From Fodinibius sp964490705 (GTDB lineage: Bacteria > Bacteroidota > Rhodothermia > Balneolales > Balneolaceae), in NCBI GenBank assembly GCA_964490705.1, contig CAZBCG010000001.1:62001-126000 (forward strand): 64,000 nucleotides of DNA, written 5' to 3'. Made by a program: the position numbers and the translations under genes. The notes beneath the pieces were generated by a model. That model did no database searches and was not told the DNA's origin. It saw only the letters and a program-made list of their open reading frames with translations. Position 1 is the stretch's first letter, and the number at the start of each line of letters is the position of its first letter. Shown here piece after piece: positions 42,512 through 50,001 of this stretch.

Positions 42512-42931
42512 CTAATTCAATCGATGTGAAGTCAACAGAAATTGGGGGATACGCACATTGATAAGCTTACCATCTTCGCGCTCCATTGTATAGTATCCCT
42601 GCATGCTCCCCCGGTACGATTTTAGCACACAAAAGCTGTTATAAGTATGCGTATCATTGGGATCAATTACCGGCTGCACGCCAATAACTCCCTCTCCATC
42701 GATTTCATGATCCTCACCGCTGGAGTCTTTAATATCCCAATGTCGCTTCAGCAACTGCACAGACTGTTCGCCCATGTTCCGTATCGTGATAAAGTACGCA
42801 AATACATGTTTATGCGCTACTGGACTCGATTCTTCCTCCAGATAAACGGGCTTTACTTCAACACTGATATCATGTGATACTTTAATAAATTTGGGCTGAT
42901 ACATAGGCAAATTGTTAAATTGAATCTGCAT
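42512..42931 (-). CDS. apaG: ApaG protein
   Basis: The 139-residue immunoglobulin-like fold protein matches ApaG/DUF525: ISVEVKPVYLEEESSP, HVFAYFITIRNMGEQSVQLL, RHWDIKDSSGEDHEIDGEGV, IGVQPVIDPNDTHTYNSFCV and GSMQGYYTMEREDG. ApaG is linked to Co2+/Mg2+ resistance in Salmonella and to the apaH operon in enterobacteria; the molecular role is unclear. The nine extra N-terminal residues before MYQPKF may not be translated. Convergent with the peroxidase gene. Confidence 0.9.
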   Translation of the reverse strand: MQIQFNNLPMYQPKFIKVSHDISVEVKPVYLEEESSPVAHKHVFAYFITIRNMGEQSVQLLKRHWDIKDSSGEDHEIDGEGVIGVQPVIDPNDTHTYNSFCVLKSYRGSMQGYYTMEREDGKLINVRIPQFLLTSHRLN

Positions 42932-42985
42932 GGTAACTAAATTCCCTTACGGAATCAAAAACTTCCCAAAAGGTTAAAATCTATC

Positions 42986-43017
42986 TTGACATAGGTAGTC
43001 GCAAGTTGTTATATTTG
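42986..43017 (+). promoter_or_regulatory. Promoter of tRNA-Asp
   Basis: TTGACA at 42986-42991 and TATATTTG (exact TAnnTTTG) at 43010-43017 are 21 bases apart counted from TTG. The tRNA begins 11 bases after the -7 box, so transcription would start just before it. Confidence 0.65.
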
Positions 43018-43028
43018 GGCACTCATTT

Positions 43029-43102
43029 GGTCCGGTAGTTCAGTTGGTTAGAACGCCTGCCTGTCACGCAGGAGGTCGCGAGTTCGAGTCTCGTCCGGAT
43101 CG
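43029..43102 (+). tRNA. tRNA-Asp (anticodon GTC)
   Basis: A 74-base cloverleaf. The acceptor stem GGTCCGG pairs with CCGGATC, followed by discriminator G. The D arm is GTTCAGTTGGTTAGAAC, the anticodon stem CCTGC/GCAGG around CTGTCAC, and the T loop GTTCGAGTC. The anticodon GTC is at 43063-43065. The terminal CCA is not encoded. It has its own promoter and terminator. Confidence 0.97.
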
Positions 43103-43110
43103 CTTCTCAT

Positions 43111-43147
43111 AAGCCCCTAACTTTCAAAGAATTAGGGGCTTTTTTAT
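43111..43147 (+). terminator. Rho-independent terminator after tRNA-Asp
   Basis: AAGCCCCTAA, 11-base loop, TTAGGGGCTT, continuing into a T-run. The stem is a perfect 10 bp. Confidence 0.92.
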
Positions 43148-43347
43148 TGGATACAAAATCAACCTTTCTTTAGAAACTTCCCTCGAGACACTAGGAAGCG
43201 GGTAGGAAGGCAAATTCCCCAGTAAATACCCCTCGTTCACAACCTTCTTTTTTGTTCATGAGCACTGGCTAAAGCTCACCTTCAACCAGCTCAGAAGATA
43301 TGACTCCACAATTAATAGTTATCATAGGTTCGAGGACTAAAATTGTA

Positions 43348-43704
43348 CTACTCTTTCCATCCCAGTGCCGTAAGACGTTGTTCAATGCTTGCCAATGTCA
43401 GGTTATTTCCAGTAGTATAATCCTGAAGATTTGCAGTTCTTAAATCTTCATCCGTTATATCACTCCCTTTTATTTTACAATAGGCATTGAACAGTAAATC
43501 TTTTTCACTTATTTCTTTCTCATTAACATAATTTTTTTGGGCTCTTTCCAGATGCAAACCAACCGATTGCGTTTTGACCATCAGTTGAAGCTTCTCAATA
43601 AAACCTTCGTACTTTGTCTTGATGTTAGAGTTCCTTGCAGAATCATTTTTCTTAACTTCTGCAAGAGTTTTTTCGAAATTTTCTAATGTGAGTATCAAAT
43701 TCAT
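43348..43704 (-). CDS. Hypothetical protein paired with a cupin
   Basis: The 118-residue soluble protein is mostly alpha-helical and charged (LENFEKTLAEVKKNDSARNS, KYEGFIEKLQLMVKTQSVGL, EISEKDLLFNAYCKIKGSD). No signal or TM. Its ATG overlaps the stop of the cupin gene by four bases, so they are coupled. AT content is higher than in neighbouring genes, and both genes sit just downstream of tRNA-Asp, so acquisition by transfer is possible. Family not recognised. Confidence 0.6.
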   Translation of the reverse strand: MNLILTLENFEKTLAEVKKNDSARNSNIKTKYEGFIEKLQLMVKTQSVGLHLERAQKNYVNEKEISEKDLLFNAYCKIKGSDITDEDLRTANLQDYTTGNNLTLASIEQRLTALGWKE

Positions 43705-44051
43705 AAGGTGATTTCTTCATAACCGCTTTTAATTACCGTGGATATCATTTTAAACCGATCATTCGCTTTGAATGCGTTGTGGGAATGAGCCGGTATAATA
43801 ATCGACTGCCCAGTTTCCAGGAATGTTGAACTTCCATCAATGGTGATTTCTGCTCTCCCGTCAATGATTTGGATAAAGGTATCGAAAGGGGTGGCTTTCT
43901 CCTCCAGCTTCTCTCCGGTATCCAAAGAAACGGCATTAATATTCCCGGTCGATTTTTTTATGATTGTTTTGATCACCACCGAATCTGGGACATACTCGAT
44001 AATTTCGACAATGATCATTGCTTTTGATTTTTCAAGCTCTGATGATTCCAT
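43701..44051 (-). CDS. Cupin domain-containing protein
   Basis: The 116-residue single cupin barrel has motif 1 FDTFIQIIDGRAEITIDG and motif 2 LETGQSIIIPAHSHNAFKA. Motif 1 lacks the usual His pair; motif 2 has HSH, so metal binding may be weak. The preceding strand SVVIKTIIKKSTGNINAVSL and the tail ending RFKMISTVIKSGY complete the fold. Such small cupins often bind sugars or signalling compounds or act as stress proteins. It overlaps the next gene by four bases. Confidence 0.8.
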   Translation of the reverse strand: MESSELEKSKAMIIVEIIEYVPDSVVIKTIIKKSTGNINAVSLDTGEKLEEKATPFDTFIQIIDGRAEITIDGSSTFLETGQSIIIPAHSHNAFKANDRFKMISTVIKSGYEEITL

Positions 44052-44442
44052 TTGATGGTGATTATTTTGAAGGATTACCGGATTGCAAAGAAATTCAGAT
44101 CATTGATTACCAATCCTGTTTACGTTCTCCTTTTCTTTGTCGGTCTCAGATAACAAAGGTCTGAAATTTTTGGGTAGGATACGTTACACACTTGTGAAAG
44201 AAACCTTACATAAACCACAGGTTTTCGAGTGTTAGCTAGGCTCATTCAATTGATTACCATTGCAATGAATGGACTATGGGAAAGCTGGTGACCTTATAAA
44301 GTAACTTCCAGAAGGGTTAGGCTTCATATCGGCAGAGACCAATCTGCGAATGTGTAAAATATGTAACATCCCCCAAAACTTATATAAAACACTTTTGGTA
44401 ACGATTTGACATCTTTAATGTGAAGTTTACATTAAAGATCTA
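44052..44442. other. Divergent intergenic region, 391 bases, upstream of the desaturase
   Basis: No ORF or RNA gene is supported. It is AT-rich and should contain promoters for the cupin pair (left) and the desaturase (right). The only strong structure is the inverted repeat at 44411-44439, listed separately. Confidence 0.5.
44411..44439 (+). promoter_or_regulatory. Perfect inverted repeat at the desaturase start codon
   Basis: ATCTTTAATGT, spacer GAAGTTT, ACATTAAAGAT: 11 bp, perfect and AT-rich, ending three bases before ATG 44443. As DNA it could be a repressor operator. As RNA it would hold the ribosome-entry region in a weak hairpin that opens with temperature or protein binding. The sequence does not tell which. 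Confidence 0.6.
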
Positions 44443-45573
44443 ATGAGTATGTCTGCCGTCGAAAAAGTAACGTTTAACAACAGCACCAGCCGGGAATTCA
44501 GTCAAACTGTAAAACAGCGGGTCGATCAATATTTTGAAGAGCATAACCTCTCGAAGCATGCCAACATGGAGATGGTCGTAAAAACCGTGATAGTGCTGAC
44601 GCTCTATTTCGGTTCCTATGCCTTGATTATGTTTGGGCAGCTTTCCCTAGAAGTGATGTGGTTTCTGACGTTTATGATGGGAATCGGAATGGCCGGCATC
44701 GGATTTTCAGTGTCGCATGACGCCCTGCACGGAGCCTACTCTTCCAACAAGTATATCAATAAGGCATTGGGCTATACTTTTGATCTGGTGGGAGCGAACG
44801 GCTATATATGGAAGATCACCCATAATATTATCCATCATACCTATACGAATATTCACGGACACGACGAAGATCTCGAAGTAGCAGGATTCATCCGGCTTTC
44901 GCCTCACTCGGAGCATAAGAAGATCCATCAGTTTCAGCATATTCTGGCGTTTTTTGCCTACAGCCTCTCCACCTTTTTCTGGGTGTTTGTTAAAGATTAC
45001 AAGCATTTTATGAAGGATAATATCGGTCCGTACGAGAACAAGGATCATCCGGTCAGCGAGTGGGTTACCCTGTTTGTAACCAAGGGAATCTACTATACCT
45101 ATATGCTTATCCTACCCTTGCTTCTGCTCGATATTACGTGGGTTCATCTTTTGATCGGTTTTTCCACCCTTCATCTGACGGCCGGGCTGATTGTTGGAAT
45201 CGTCTTTCAGCTCGCTCACGTTGTTGAAGGAACTGATCACCCGGAGCCGGACGAGGATAACATGATTGACGAGCACTGGATGATTCACGAGATGGTGACT
45301 ACCAATAATTTTGCACGCGATAATAAACCATTATGCTGGTTTGTTGGCGGACTCAATTTCCAGATCGAACACCATCTTTTCCCGAGAATATGCAGCGTGC
45401 ACTACCCGGCCATCAGTCACATTGTGGAAAAGACAGCCAAAGAGTTTAATATCTCTTATAATCAGCACGATACGTTTTTTGAAGCAGTGGCATCTCATTA
45501 CCGCACGCTCAAAAAATTTGGGGATCCTGCGTTTACCTATTCTGAATCTGAGTATGAGTTTGATTTCCAATAA
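44443..45573 (+). CDS. Membrane fatty-acid desaturase (acyl-CoA/linoleoyl-type)
   Basis: The 376-residue membrane di-iron desaturase has all three histidine boxes: HDALHG at 92-96, HNIIHHTYTN near 127-136, and QIEHHLFPR near 315-323. Four hydrophobic spans appear as two pairs (VIVLTLYFGSYALIMFGQ, WFLTFMMGIGMAGIGFSV, then two near 205-260). The QIEHH form, with Q before the box, belongs to front-end or Delta6-like members without a cytochrome b5 domain, which place double bonds in membrane lipids. An AraC regulator gene is convergent just downstream. Common in Bacteroidota; regiospecificity unknown. Confidence 0.92.
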   Translation: MSMSAVEKVTFNNSTSREFSQTVKQRVDQYFEEHNLSKHANMEMVVKTVIVLTLYFGSYALIMFGQLSLEVMWFLTFMMGIGMAGIGFSVSHDALHGAYSSNKYINKALGYTFDLVGANGYIWKITHNIIHHTYTNIHGHDEDLEVAGFIRLSPHSEHKKIHQFQHILAFFAYSLSTFFWVFVKDYKHFMKDNIGPYENKDHPVSEWVTLFVTKGIYYTYMLILPLLLLDITWVHLLIGFSTLHLTAGLIVGIVFQLAHVVEGTDHPEPDEDNMIDEHWMIHEMVTTNNFARDNKPLCWFVGGLNFQIEHHLFPRICSVHYPAISHIVEKTAKEFNISYNQHDTFFEAVASHYRTLKKFGDPAFTYSESEYEFDFQ

Positions 45574-45631
45574 TCTGTTCTCTTTGGGATGGGCTACTAA
45601 ATCGAGCAGTTTAGTTGTAGCCTTGGGACCA

Positions 45632-46192
45632 TCACAGATCCTCGAGGTTCTTTTCCCGTTTCTCTTTTAGCTCTTTGAAGTAGGTGGGCGTAAGACCGGT
45701 AATCTTCTTGAACTGGTTCGACAGGTGGGCGACGCTGCTGTAGTGCAATTTATGGGCTATTTCAGTCAGGGTCAGCTCATCATACAATAGCAGCTCTTTT
45801 GCTCGTTCAATTTTGTGCATAATAATATACTGTTGTATGGTGGTCCCCTTCACTTCTGAAAAGGTGTTGGACAGGTAGGTGTAATCGTATCCAAGTTTTT
45901 CGCTGATATAATCGGAATCATTTACTTTTGGAACTTCATCCTCGTAATGGATCATTTCCACAATCACACTTTTTATTTTTTCAACCAGGATATTCTTTTT
46001 ATCGTCGAGCAGTTCCAACCCGGATTTTTTCAGGTTCTTCTCAAATGTTTCCAGCTGCTCTTGGGTAATGTCATCCTGAACTTCGACCATGCCGAGGTCA
46101 ACTGAAGTACAATCTATATCAAGCTTTTTTAACTCTTCCTTGACCAGCATCTTGCAACGCAGGCTTACCATATATTTAATATATAATTTCAT
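45632..46192 (-). CDS. AraC family transcriptional regulator with short N-terminal domain
   Basis: The 186-residue protein has an N-terminal ferredoxin/HMA-like domain of about 65 residues (MVSLRCKMLVKEELKKLDID, VEVQDDITQEQLETFEKNLK). A C-terminal AraC pair of HTH motifs follows: YISEKLGYDYTYLSNTFSEV and LTLTEIAHKLHYSSVAHLSN, then QFKKITGLTPTYFK. This compact form is common in Bacteroidota near stress and membrane genes. The Cys-x-Met segment (RCKM) might bind metal, unlike true CxxC HMA domains. Convergent with the desaturase, 58 bases apart; it could regulate it or the genes to the right. Confidence 0.9.
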   Translation of the reverse strand: MKLYIKYMVSLRCKMLVKEELKKLDIDCTSVDLGMVEVQDDITQEQLETFEKNLKKSGLELLDDKKNILVEKIKSVIVEMIHYEDEVPKVNDSDYISEKLGYDYTYLSNTFSEVKGTTIQQYIIMHKIERAKELLLYDELTLTEIAHKLHYSSVAHLSNQFKKITGLTPTYFKELKEKREKNLEDL

Positions 46193-46556
46193 GTAGTGCC
46201 ATTCTTAAAGCTTGAGCAAGAAAAAATTAACCCAACTGATACTTGATGATTTATCCCAAAGTCAGACCTCCTCTCTTTAATTTAAACAACTGGATTGTAG
46301 GATACGATCCTTCATTTGGATAAGGTTTTTGACCCCTATTCGGATAACGTATTATAAATAGCATCGGGGTAAACGATGCGTCCAAAAAGTACGTGTCTGA
46401 TGTGGAAGAGAGTCAGGCATTCCTTTCACATGGCCTGACTGCAAAAAGAATGTCTCAAAGAAGACCCGCAGCATATAGCATGTATAAATTTAACTACCTG
46501 TTAACGATTTTTGCAAGCAAGTGGTCTTAAAAACAACAATCTAAGAATAACATATC
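46193..46556. other. Intergenic region, 364 bases, before the small lmo0937-type gene
   Basis: It holds a perfect 8-bp hairpin, AGTCAGGC ... GCCTGACT (46411-46440), without a T-run. It must contain promoters for the AraC gene (left) and the small membrane protein gene (right). No other gene could be supported. Confidence 0.5.
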
Positions 46557-46736
46557 ATGGGAAATCTACTTTATATCATAGCCGTCATTTTAATTATTGG
46601 CTGGGGAATCGGTTTAATAGGATTTGGGATGAGTGGCTTCGCGCATATGCTGCTTGGTTTAGCATGCGTAGCAATAACCTTGAGGCTGGAAGAACCCATT
46701 TTCAGACCGAATCCGTGCAATCAATCCATTCGATAA
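46557..46736 (+). CDS. Tiny membrane protein, lmo0937/DUF5670-like
   Basis: A 59-residue protein starting MGNLLYIIAVILIIGWGIG and continuing LIGFGMSGFAHMLLGLACVA. This is very like the lmo0937 family (about 50 residues, two TM segments, start MGNLLYxIAVILxxxW), which is widespread and often stress-induced. The usual end after LLR is replaced here by LEEPIFRPNPCNQSIR, so the C-terminus is extended and its last 16 bases overlap the 3' end of the synthase gene on the other strand. The extension suggests the normal stop was lost or the gene was joined to its neighbour. Function unknown. Confidence 0.7.
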   Translation: MGNLLYIIAVILIIGWGIGLIGFGMSGFAHMLLGLACVAITLRLEEPIFRPNPCNQSIR

Positions 46737-47800
46737 ACAATGGAGTTGATATTCATTCCCGCTCCTACAGATGCCAGCACGATGATATCTCCCTTTTTAA
46801 TCTGATGGTTCTCCATCTCACCTCGCAGAACCAGATCTAAAAGGGTAGGAACGGTAGCCACCGAGGAATTACCAAGTCGCGATATGGTCATGGGCATAAT
46901 ATCCTCTGAAATTTCATTATGTCCGTATAACTTTGCCAAACGCTGCAAAATGGCAGTATCCATTTTGGCGTTGGCTTGATGAATTAGCACTTTAGCTACC
47001 TCATCAAAACCGATATTAGCCTTTTCAAGACTTGTTTTTACTAACTCTGGAACGTGAGTGAGCGCATACTGGTAAAGTTTGCGCCCATTCATCTTCATAT
47101 ATAGGGGATCACTGTTGTCGGACTTATATGAAGAATCCATCTTCAAATAATAGGCTTGCTCTTCGGTATCGGTGCGTGTAGAATGACTAAGTATCCCGAC
47201 GGGAGCACTGCTTTTGCGGCCCTCCAGTACTGTGGCTCCCGCCCCGTCGGAGTAGATCATGCTGTCCCGGTCGTGCGGGTCACAAACACGCGAAAGTGTT
47301 TCCGTTCCAATAACAAGGGCAGCCGATGCATCCCCGCTGCGCAGGTAGTAGTTGCACTGAATGAGTCCCTGAACCCAGCCCGGGCAACCAAAAGGTAGAT
47401 CGTAGGCTACACAATATGGATTTTTTATTCCCAGTTTGTGTTTGACCCGCGATGCCAGGGTTGGCACCATATCCACCCGTGGATTATCAGCCCTGACATC
47501 ACCAAAATTATGAGCCACGATGATGTAATCCAGCTTTTCGGGATCCAGTTCCGCCGACACAAGAGCTCGCTCACCAGCTTCTGCCCCCATATCCGAGGCA
47601 AGCATGTCATCATCAGCATACCGCCGCTCCTCTATACCGGTAATTTTCTCAAATTTCTGAATGGTTTCCTCATTGTCCTTGTCTAAGGGAGTGCCATCGG
47701 TATCCAAAAAAGTATTTTCCAAAAAATAAGTGTTGGGAATCTTGCGGCGGGGAATGTAGGACCCGGTTCCCGTGATAACGGAGTATTTCTCCTCTTCCAT
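46721..47800 (-). CDS. 3-oxoacyl-ACP synthase III family protein (FabH-like)
   Basis: The 359-residue thiolase-fold enzyme has the FabH-type triad: Cys139 in LPFGCPGWVQG, His274 in VLIHQANAKMD and Asn311 in RLGNSSVATVP. Other motifs are YSVITGTGSYIPRRK, IVAHNFGDVRADN, IYSDGAGATVLEG and LASVGAGMNINSIVYRM. It condenses an acyl-CoA with malonyl-ACP or a second acyl chain. The long start (KIPNTYFLENTF) and the Phe-Gly-Cys-Pro-Gly loop put it in a Bacteroidota subgroup beside, not within, housekeeping FabH. No ACP or reductase genes are near. It may tune fatty-acid composition together with the desaturase (inference). Confidence 0.88.
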   Translation of the reverse strand: MEEEKYSVITGTGSYIPRRKIPNTYFLENTFLDTDGTPLDKDNEETIQKFEKITGIEERRYADDDMLASDMGAEAGERALVSAELDPEKLDYIIVAHNFGDVRADNPRVDMVPTLASRVKHKLGIKNPYCVAYDLPFGCPGWVQGLIQCNYYLRSGDASAALVIGTETLSRVCDPHDRDSMIYSDGAGATVLEGRKSSAPVGILSHSTRTDTEEQAYYLKMDSSYKSDNSDPLYMKMNGRKLYQYALTHVPELVKTSLEKANIGFDEVAKVLIHQANAKMDTAILQRLAKLYGHNEISEDIMPMTISRLGNSSVATVPTLLDLVLRGEMENHQIKKGDIIVLASVGAGMNINSIVYRMD

Positions 47801-47842
47801 AGTTCTAAACTTTGCAATATTATATATCTAATACAATGTGCC

Positions 47843-48073
47843 TTAATTCTTTCGTTGTTCTTTGGTGGACTGTACGCCCCTGCTTTTTAACAGAAAACCA
47901 AGTACCAAACCTAAAACAAAACCTATTGCTCCGGTCAGGAAAAGCAGCACGACCAGCGACATTTCTGTAGTAAAACCAAGAAAGTGTGCCTGAACAGATG
48001 CTGTATTTTGTGCTACAAGCAACACCAAGATCAGACTTAAAACCAAGACAATCGACAACTTTATTTTTTTCAT
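47843..48073 (-). CDS. LapA-domain (DUF1049) membrane protein
   Basis: The 76-residue protein has two TM helices (IVLVLSLILVLLVAQNTASV and VVLLFLTGAIGFVLGLVLGF) and a basic cytoplasmic tail LKSRGVQSTKEQRKN. The VAQNTASVQAHFLGF segment is the LapA signature (Q-N-x-x-V-x-x-x-F-L). In E. coli, LapA with LapB is tied to control of LPS synthesis; many relatives are uncharacterised. It lies upstream of the FabH-like gene on the same strand (42-base gap), so the two may be an operon. Confidence 0.88.
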   Translation of the reverse strand: MKKIKLSIVLVLSLILVLLVAQNTASVQAHFLGFTTEMSLVVLLFLTGAIGFVLGLVLGFLLKSRGVQSTKEQRKN

Positions 48074-48417
48074 AGTGGACTTCTTATTTTTTGCTATCAG
48101 GATAACACAAATTTCAGCCGATCAGTAACTGTAAATTAGGTGGAATATTCGAAACAGCAAACGAAATCTATAAACCACAAAAATGATTGACCTAGAACAC
48201 TTCTATACATACCCGGCTGGGATCTGATTTTCTAAGCAGGAATATATTACATATTCCTGTATTCATTCTTAAGTATAAATAGGTATATCGGGTTATTACC
48301 GTTACCTTGCAATACTAAATTTAATTACCCACCTGATAAGCGAACTTCACTGAAACGATGCGTTAATCCAACTCCTTTCACAAAAGAACCCTATAGGTGC
48401 ATAAAAACACAACAAAT
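48074..48417. other. Divergent intergenic region, 344 bases, between LapA-type and cold-shock genes
   Basis: No gene is seen. It probably includes a long 5' leader of the cold-shock mRNA, as in other csp genes, and the promoter of the LapA-type gene. The palindrome at 48237-48259 is the only clear signal. Confidence 0.5.
48237..48259. promoter_or_regulatory. Perfect palindrome between lapA-like gene and cspA
   Basis: CAGGAATAT, spacer ATTAC, ATATTCCTG: a perfect 9-bp inverted repeat 159 bases before the cold-shock ATG. Symmetry and length suit a dimeric regulator. The regulator is unknown. Confidence 0.45.
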
Positions 48418-48630
48418 ATGTTACAACAAGGCAAAATAAAATTTTTCGATTCCCAAAAAGGATTTGGATTTATCAGCCCCGATGAGGGCAACAACGATAT
48501 TTTCGTTCACAGAAACAACGTCGAAAATCTTGGGTTTGACCAAGGTTTTGAAGATGGCGAAGCCGTGGAATTTGATGTCGAAGAAACCCCCAAGGGCTTA
48601 AGTGCTATTAACGTACGAAGCCTGGCTTAA
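48418..48630 (+). CDS. Cold-shock protein, CspA family
   Basis: The 70-residue single cold-shock domain has RNP1 KGFGFISPD and RNP2 DIFVHRNNV, preceded by QQGKIKFFDSQ. It binds single-stranded nucleic acid and acts as an RNA chaperone. ATG at 48418 is chosen because it starts the domain directly; seven codons further upstream are also open. A terminator follows at once. It stands near the desaturase and FabH-like genes, which suits a cold-adaptation neighbourhood. Confidence 0.93.
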   Translation: MLQQGKIKFFDSQKGFGFISPDEGNNDIFVHRNNVENLGFDQGFEDGEAVEFDVEETPKGLSAINVRSLA

Positions 48631-48658
48631 AACAACTCAACTTTCTCAATTTTGATTT

Positions 48659-48688
48659 AAAGCCTCGGTTTTTACTGGGGCTTTTTTT
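48659..48688 (+). terminator. Rho-independent terminator of the cold-shock gene
   Basis: AAAGCCTC, ten-base loop, GGGGCTTT (one T.G pair), then a T-run. It overlaps the last codons of the convergent nucleotidyltransferase gene, which ends at 48672. Confidence 0.8.
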
Positions 48689-49463
48689 GTTGATTACCTC
48701 TCCCAGCAAAAGCATCGAATGCCTCAAAATACCCGTCAAAATTCCCCGTATCATAACGCTCCAACTGTTCCGGCAATGGGTATCCCCAAACCGAATCTCC
48801 ATTGCGAACCTTATGCCGAATAGCCGTCGTTAACTGTAGCTCATCCTGATCATCAAAACTAACAGCTTCCAATGCAGCAAAAATCGTTGGATCCAGAACA
48901 TATCGACAGGCCGAAACCCACTTACTCTCCACTGATTTAGAAGATGGTTTTTCTTTTATATCAACAATTTTTTGAGGCCCGTCAATATTGTCTTGATCCT
49001 CAAAAACCACAACACCCCTCGAGCTGATCTCCGACTCCGGAGCTTTATACGTTGAAATTACGGCTACTGCATTTTCGGATTTCTTAAGTTGGATAATGTC
49101 CTTTAAATATGCCCCTCTATCATTACCCTTGATTGGAGAATCTGCAAATATTACAATAAAATCTTCGCCGTCAACAAAGTTACGAGCATTTAACACAGCT
49201 CCGCCAGGACCAGATTTTGAGTCATCAATAATGAATTCTACTTCGGGAAAATTTCTAAAGTACTTAAAAATAGCAGTCTGATTTGATCGGGCTACAATTC
49301 CAATCTGATCTATCGACGCCTCCCGCAACTCATCAACAATGTGATGCAAAACCGGTTTTCTGCCCAGCGGCAACATCGCCTTGGGCAAATAATCTGTGAT
49401 GGGTGACAGTCGGCTTCCCGTTCCTGCCGCGGGAATAACCGCTTTTCTGATCGAAGAACTCAT
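48672..49463 (-). CDS. Sugar-phosphate nucleotidyltransferase (GalU-like)
   Basis: The 263-residue protein starts KAVIPAAGTGSRLSPITDYL, followed by PKAMLPLGRKPVLHHI, the nucleotide-binding GxGxRL motif and lysine of the GalU/RmlA superfamily. FIVIFADSPIKGND supplies the metal-binding Asp, and VDIKEKPSSKSVESKW the second sugar-phosphate lysine. It differs from standard GalU in having FADS where LGDD is usual. It probably makes UDP- or dTDP-sugar, but the substrate is uncertain. It ends inside the terminator of the cold-shock gene. Confidence 0.82.
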   Translation of the reverse strand: MSSSIRKAVIPAAGTGSRLSPITDYLPKAMLPLGRKPVLHHIVDELREASIDQIGIVARSNQTAIFKYFRNFPEVEFIIDDSKSGPGGAVLNARNFVDGEDFIVIFADSPIKGNDRGAYLKDIIQLKKSENAVAVISTYKAPESEISSRGVVVFEDQDNIDGPQKIVDIKEKPSSKSVESKWVSACRYVLDPTIFAALEAVSFDDQDELQLTTAIRHKVRNGDSVWGYPLPEQLERYDTGNFDGYFEAFDAFAGRGNQQKKPQ

Positions 49464-49569
49464 GCCAAAACCCTAAATTAGTAGATCGTTATATCAAAAA
49501 ATAGCGAACCCTTTCGGTCTTTTATAATTCACAACTAACATTTAAAAATCAATTGTATTACCGACCACT

Positions 49570-50001
49570 TTAGTCGGTTCCGTTATACTGTAGCGGAAGA
49601 ATAGTAATATCATCAGATTGTTCGGCTTTTCCCATAAAAGATAAAACATCAACGATAACGTTTCCTACAAGGTGATTTATCGGCCTCAAAGGTTTTCTGC
49701 ATCTGATCGCCCACCAGCTCAACCAACGAATCAAAATCCAGTTGTGATACCAGTGCTTTACTTACACTATTGGCCGTTCGCAGCTCTGTTTCCTGCTGCT
49801 CAGCTTTCGAAAGCAAGCGGGTAGTCTCATTGAACAACCGGGCATTTCAATGGCTATACTCATACTGTTGACCAACGTTCTGAGCAGTTGAACATCCGAA
49901 TCGGAAAAAGCATCTTCTCTAAATATAACAGCCCGGATCATGCTCCAATAAGGATTCCTTTGTGGTTGCAAACTCAAGCGTGGCAGATAAATTTCTTGCA
50001 T
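49570..50001 (-). pseudogene. Ruin of a GAF-SpoIIE (PP2C-type) phosphatase
   Basis: Three homologous pieces lie in different frames. From about 50001 comes the end of a GAF domain, REDAFSDSDVQLLRTLVNSM, then SIAIE. Next, in another frame, come ARLFNETTRLLSKAEQ and VSKALVSQLDFDSLVELVGD, the linker and start of a second GAF domain; GAAAATGCC reduced to GAAATGCC (one A lost, near 49843) explains the shift. Third comes the last part of a SpoIIE phosphatase, IVDVLSFMGKAEQSDDITIL to the stop at 49570. The GAF2 and phosphatase cores between are missing, so a large deletion joined DKSP to the tail. Not functional. Confidence 0.7.

Noticed and set aside
43103..44442. AT-rich cupin gene pair beside tRNA-Asp as a genomic island
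   Set aside because: No integrase and no duplicate of the tRNA 3' end was found in the window, so an integrated island is not supported.
45574..45670. Extension of coding sequence past the desaturase stop in another frame
   Set aside because: The alternative frame through 45311-45670 has no homologous features and conflicts with both flanking genes.
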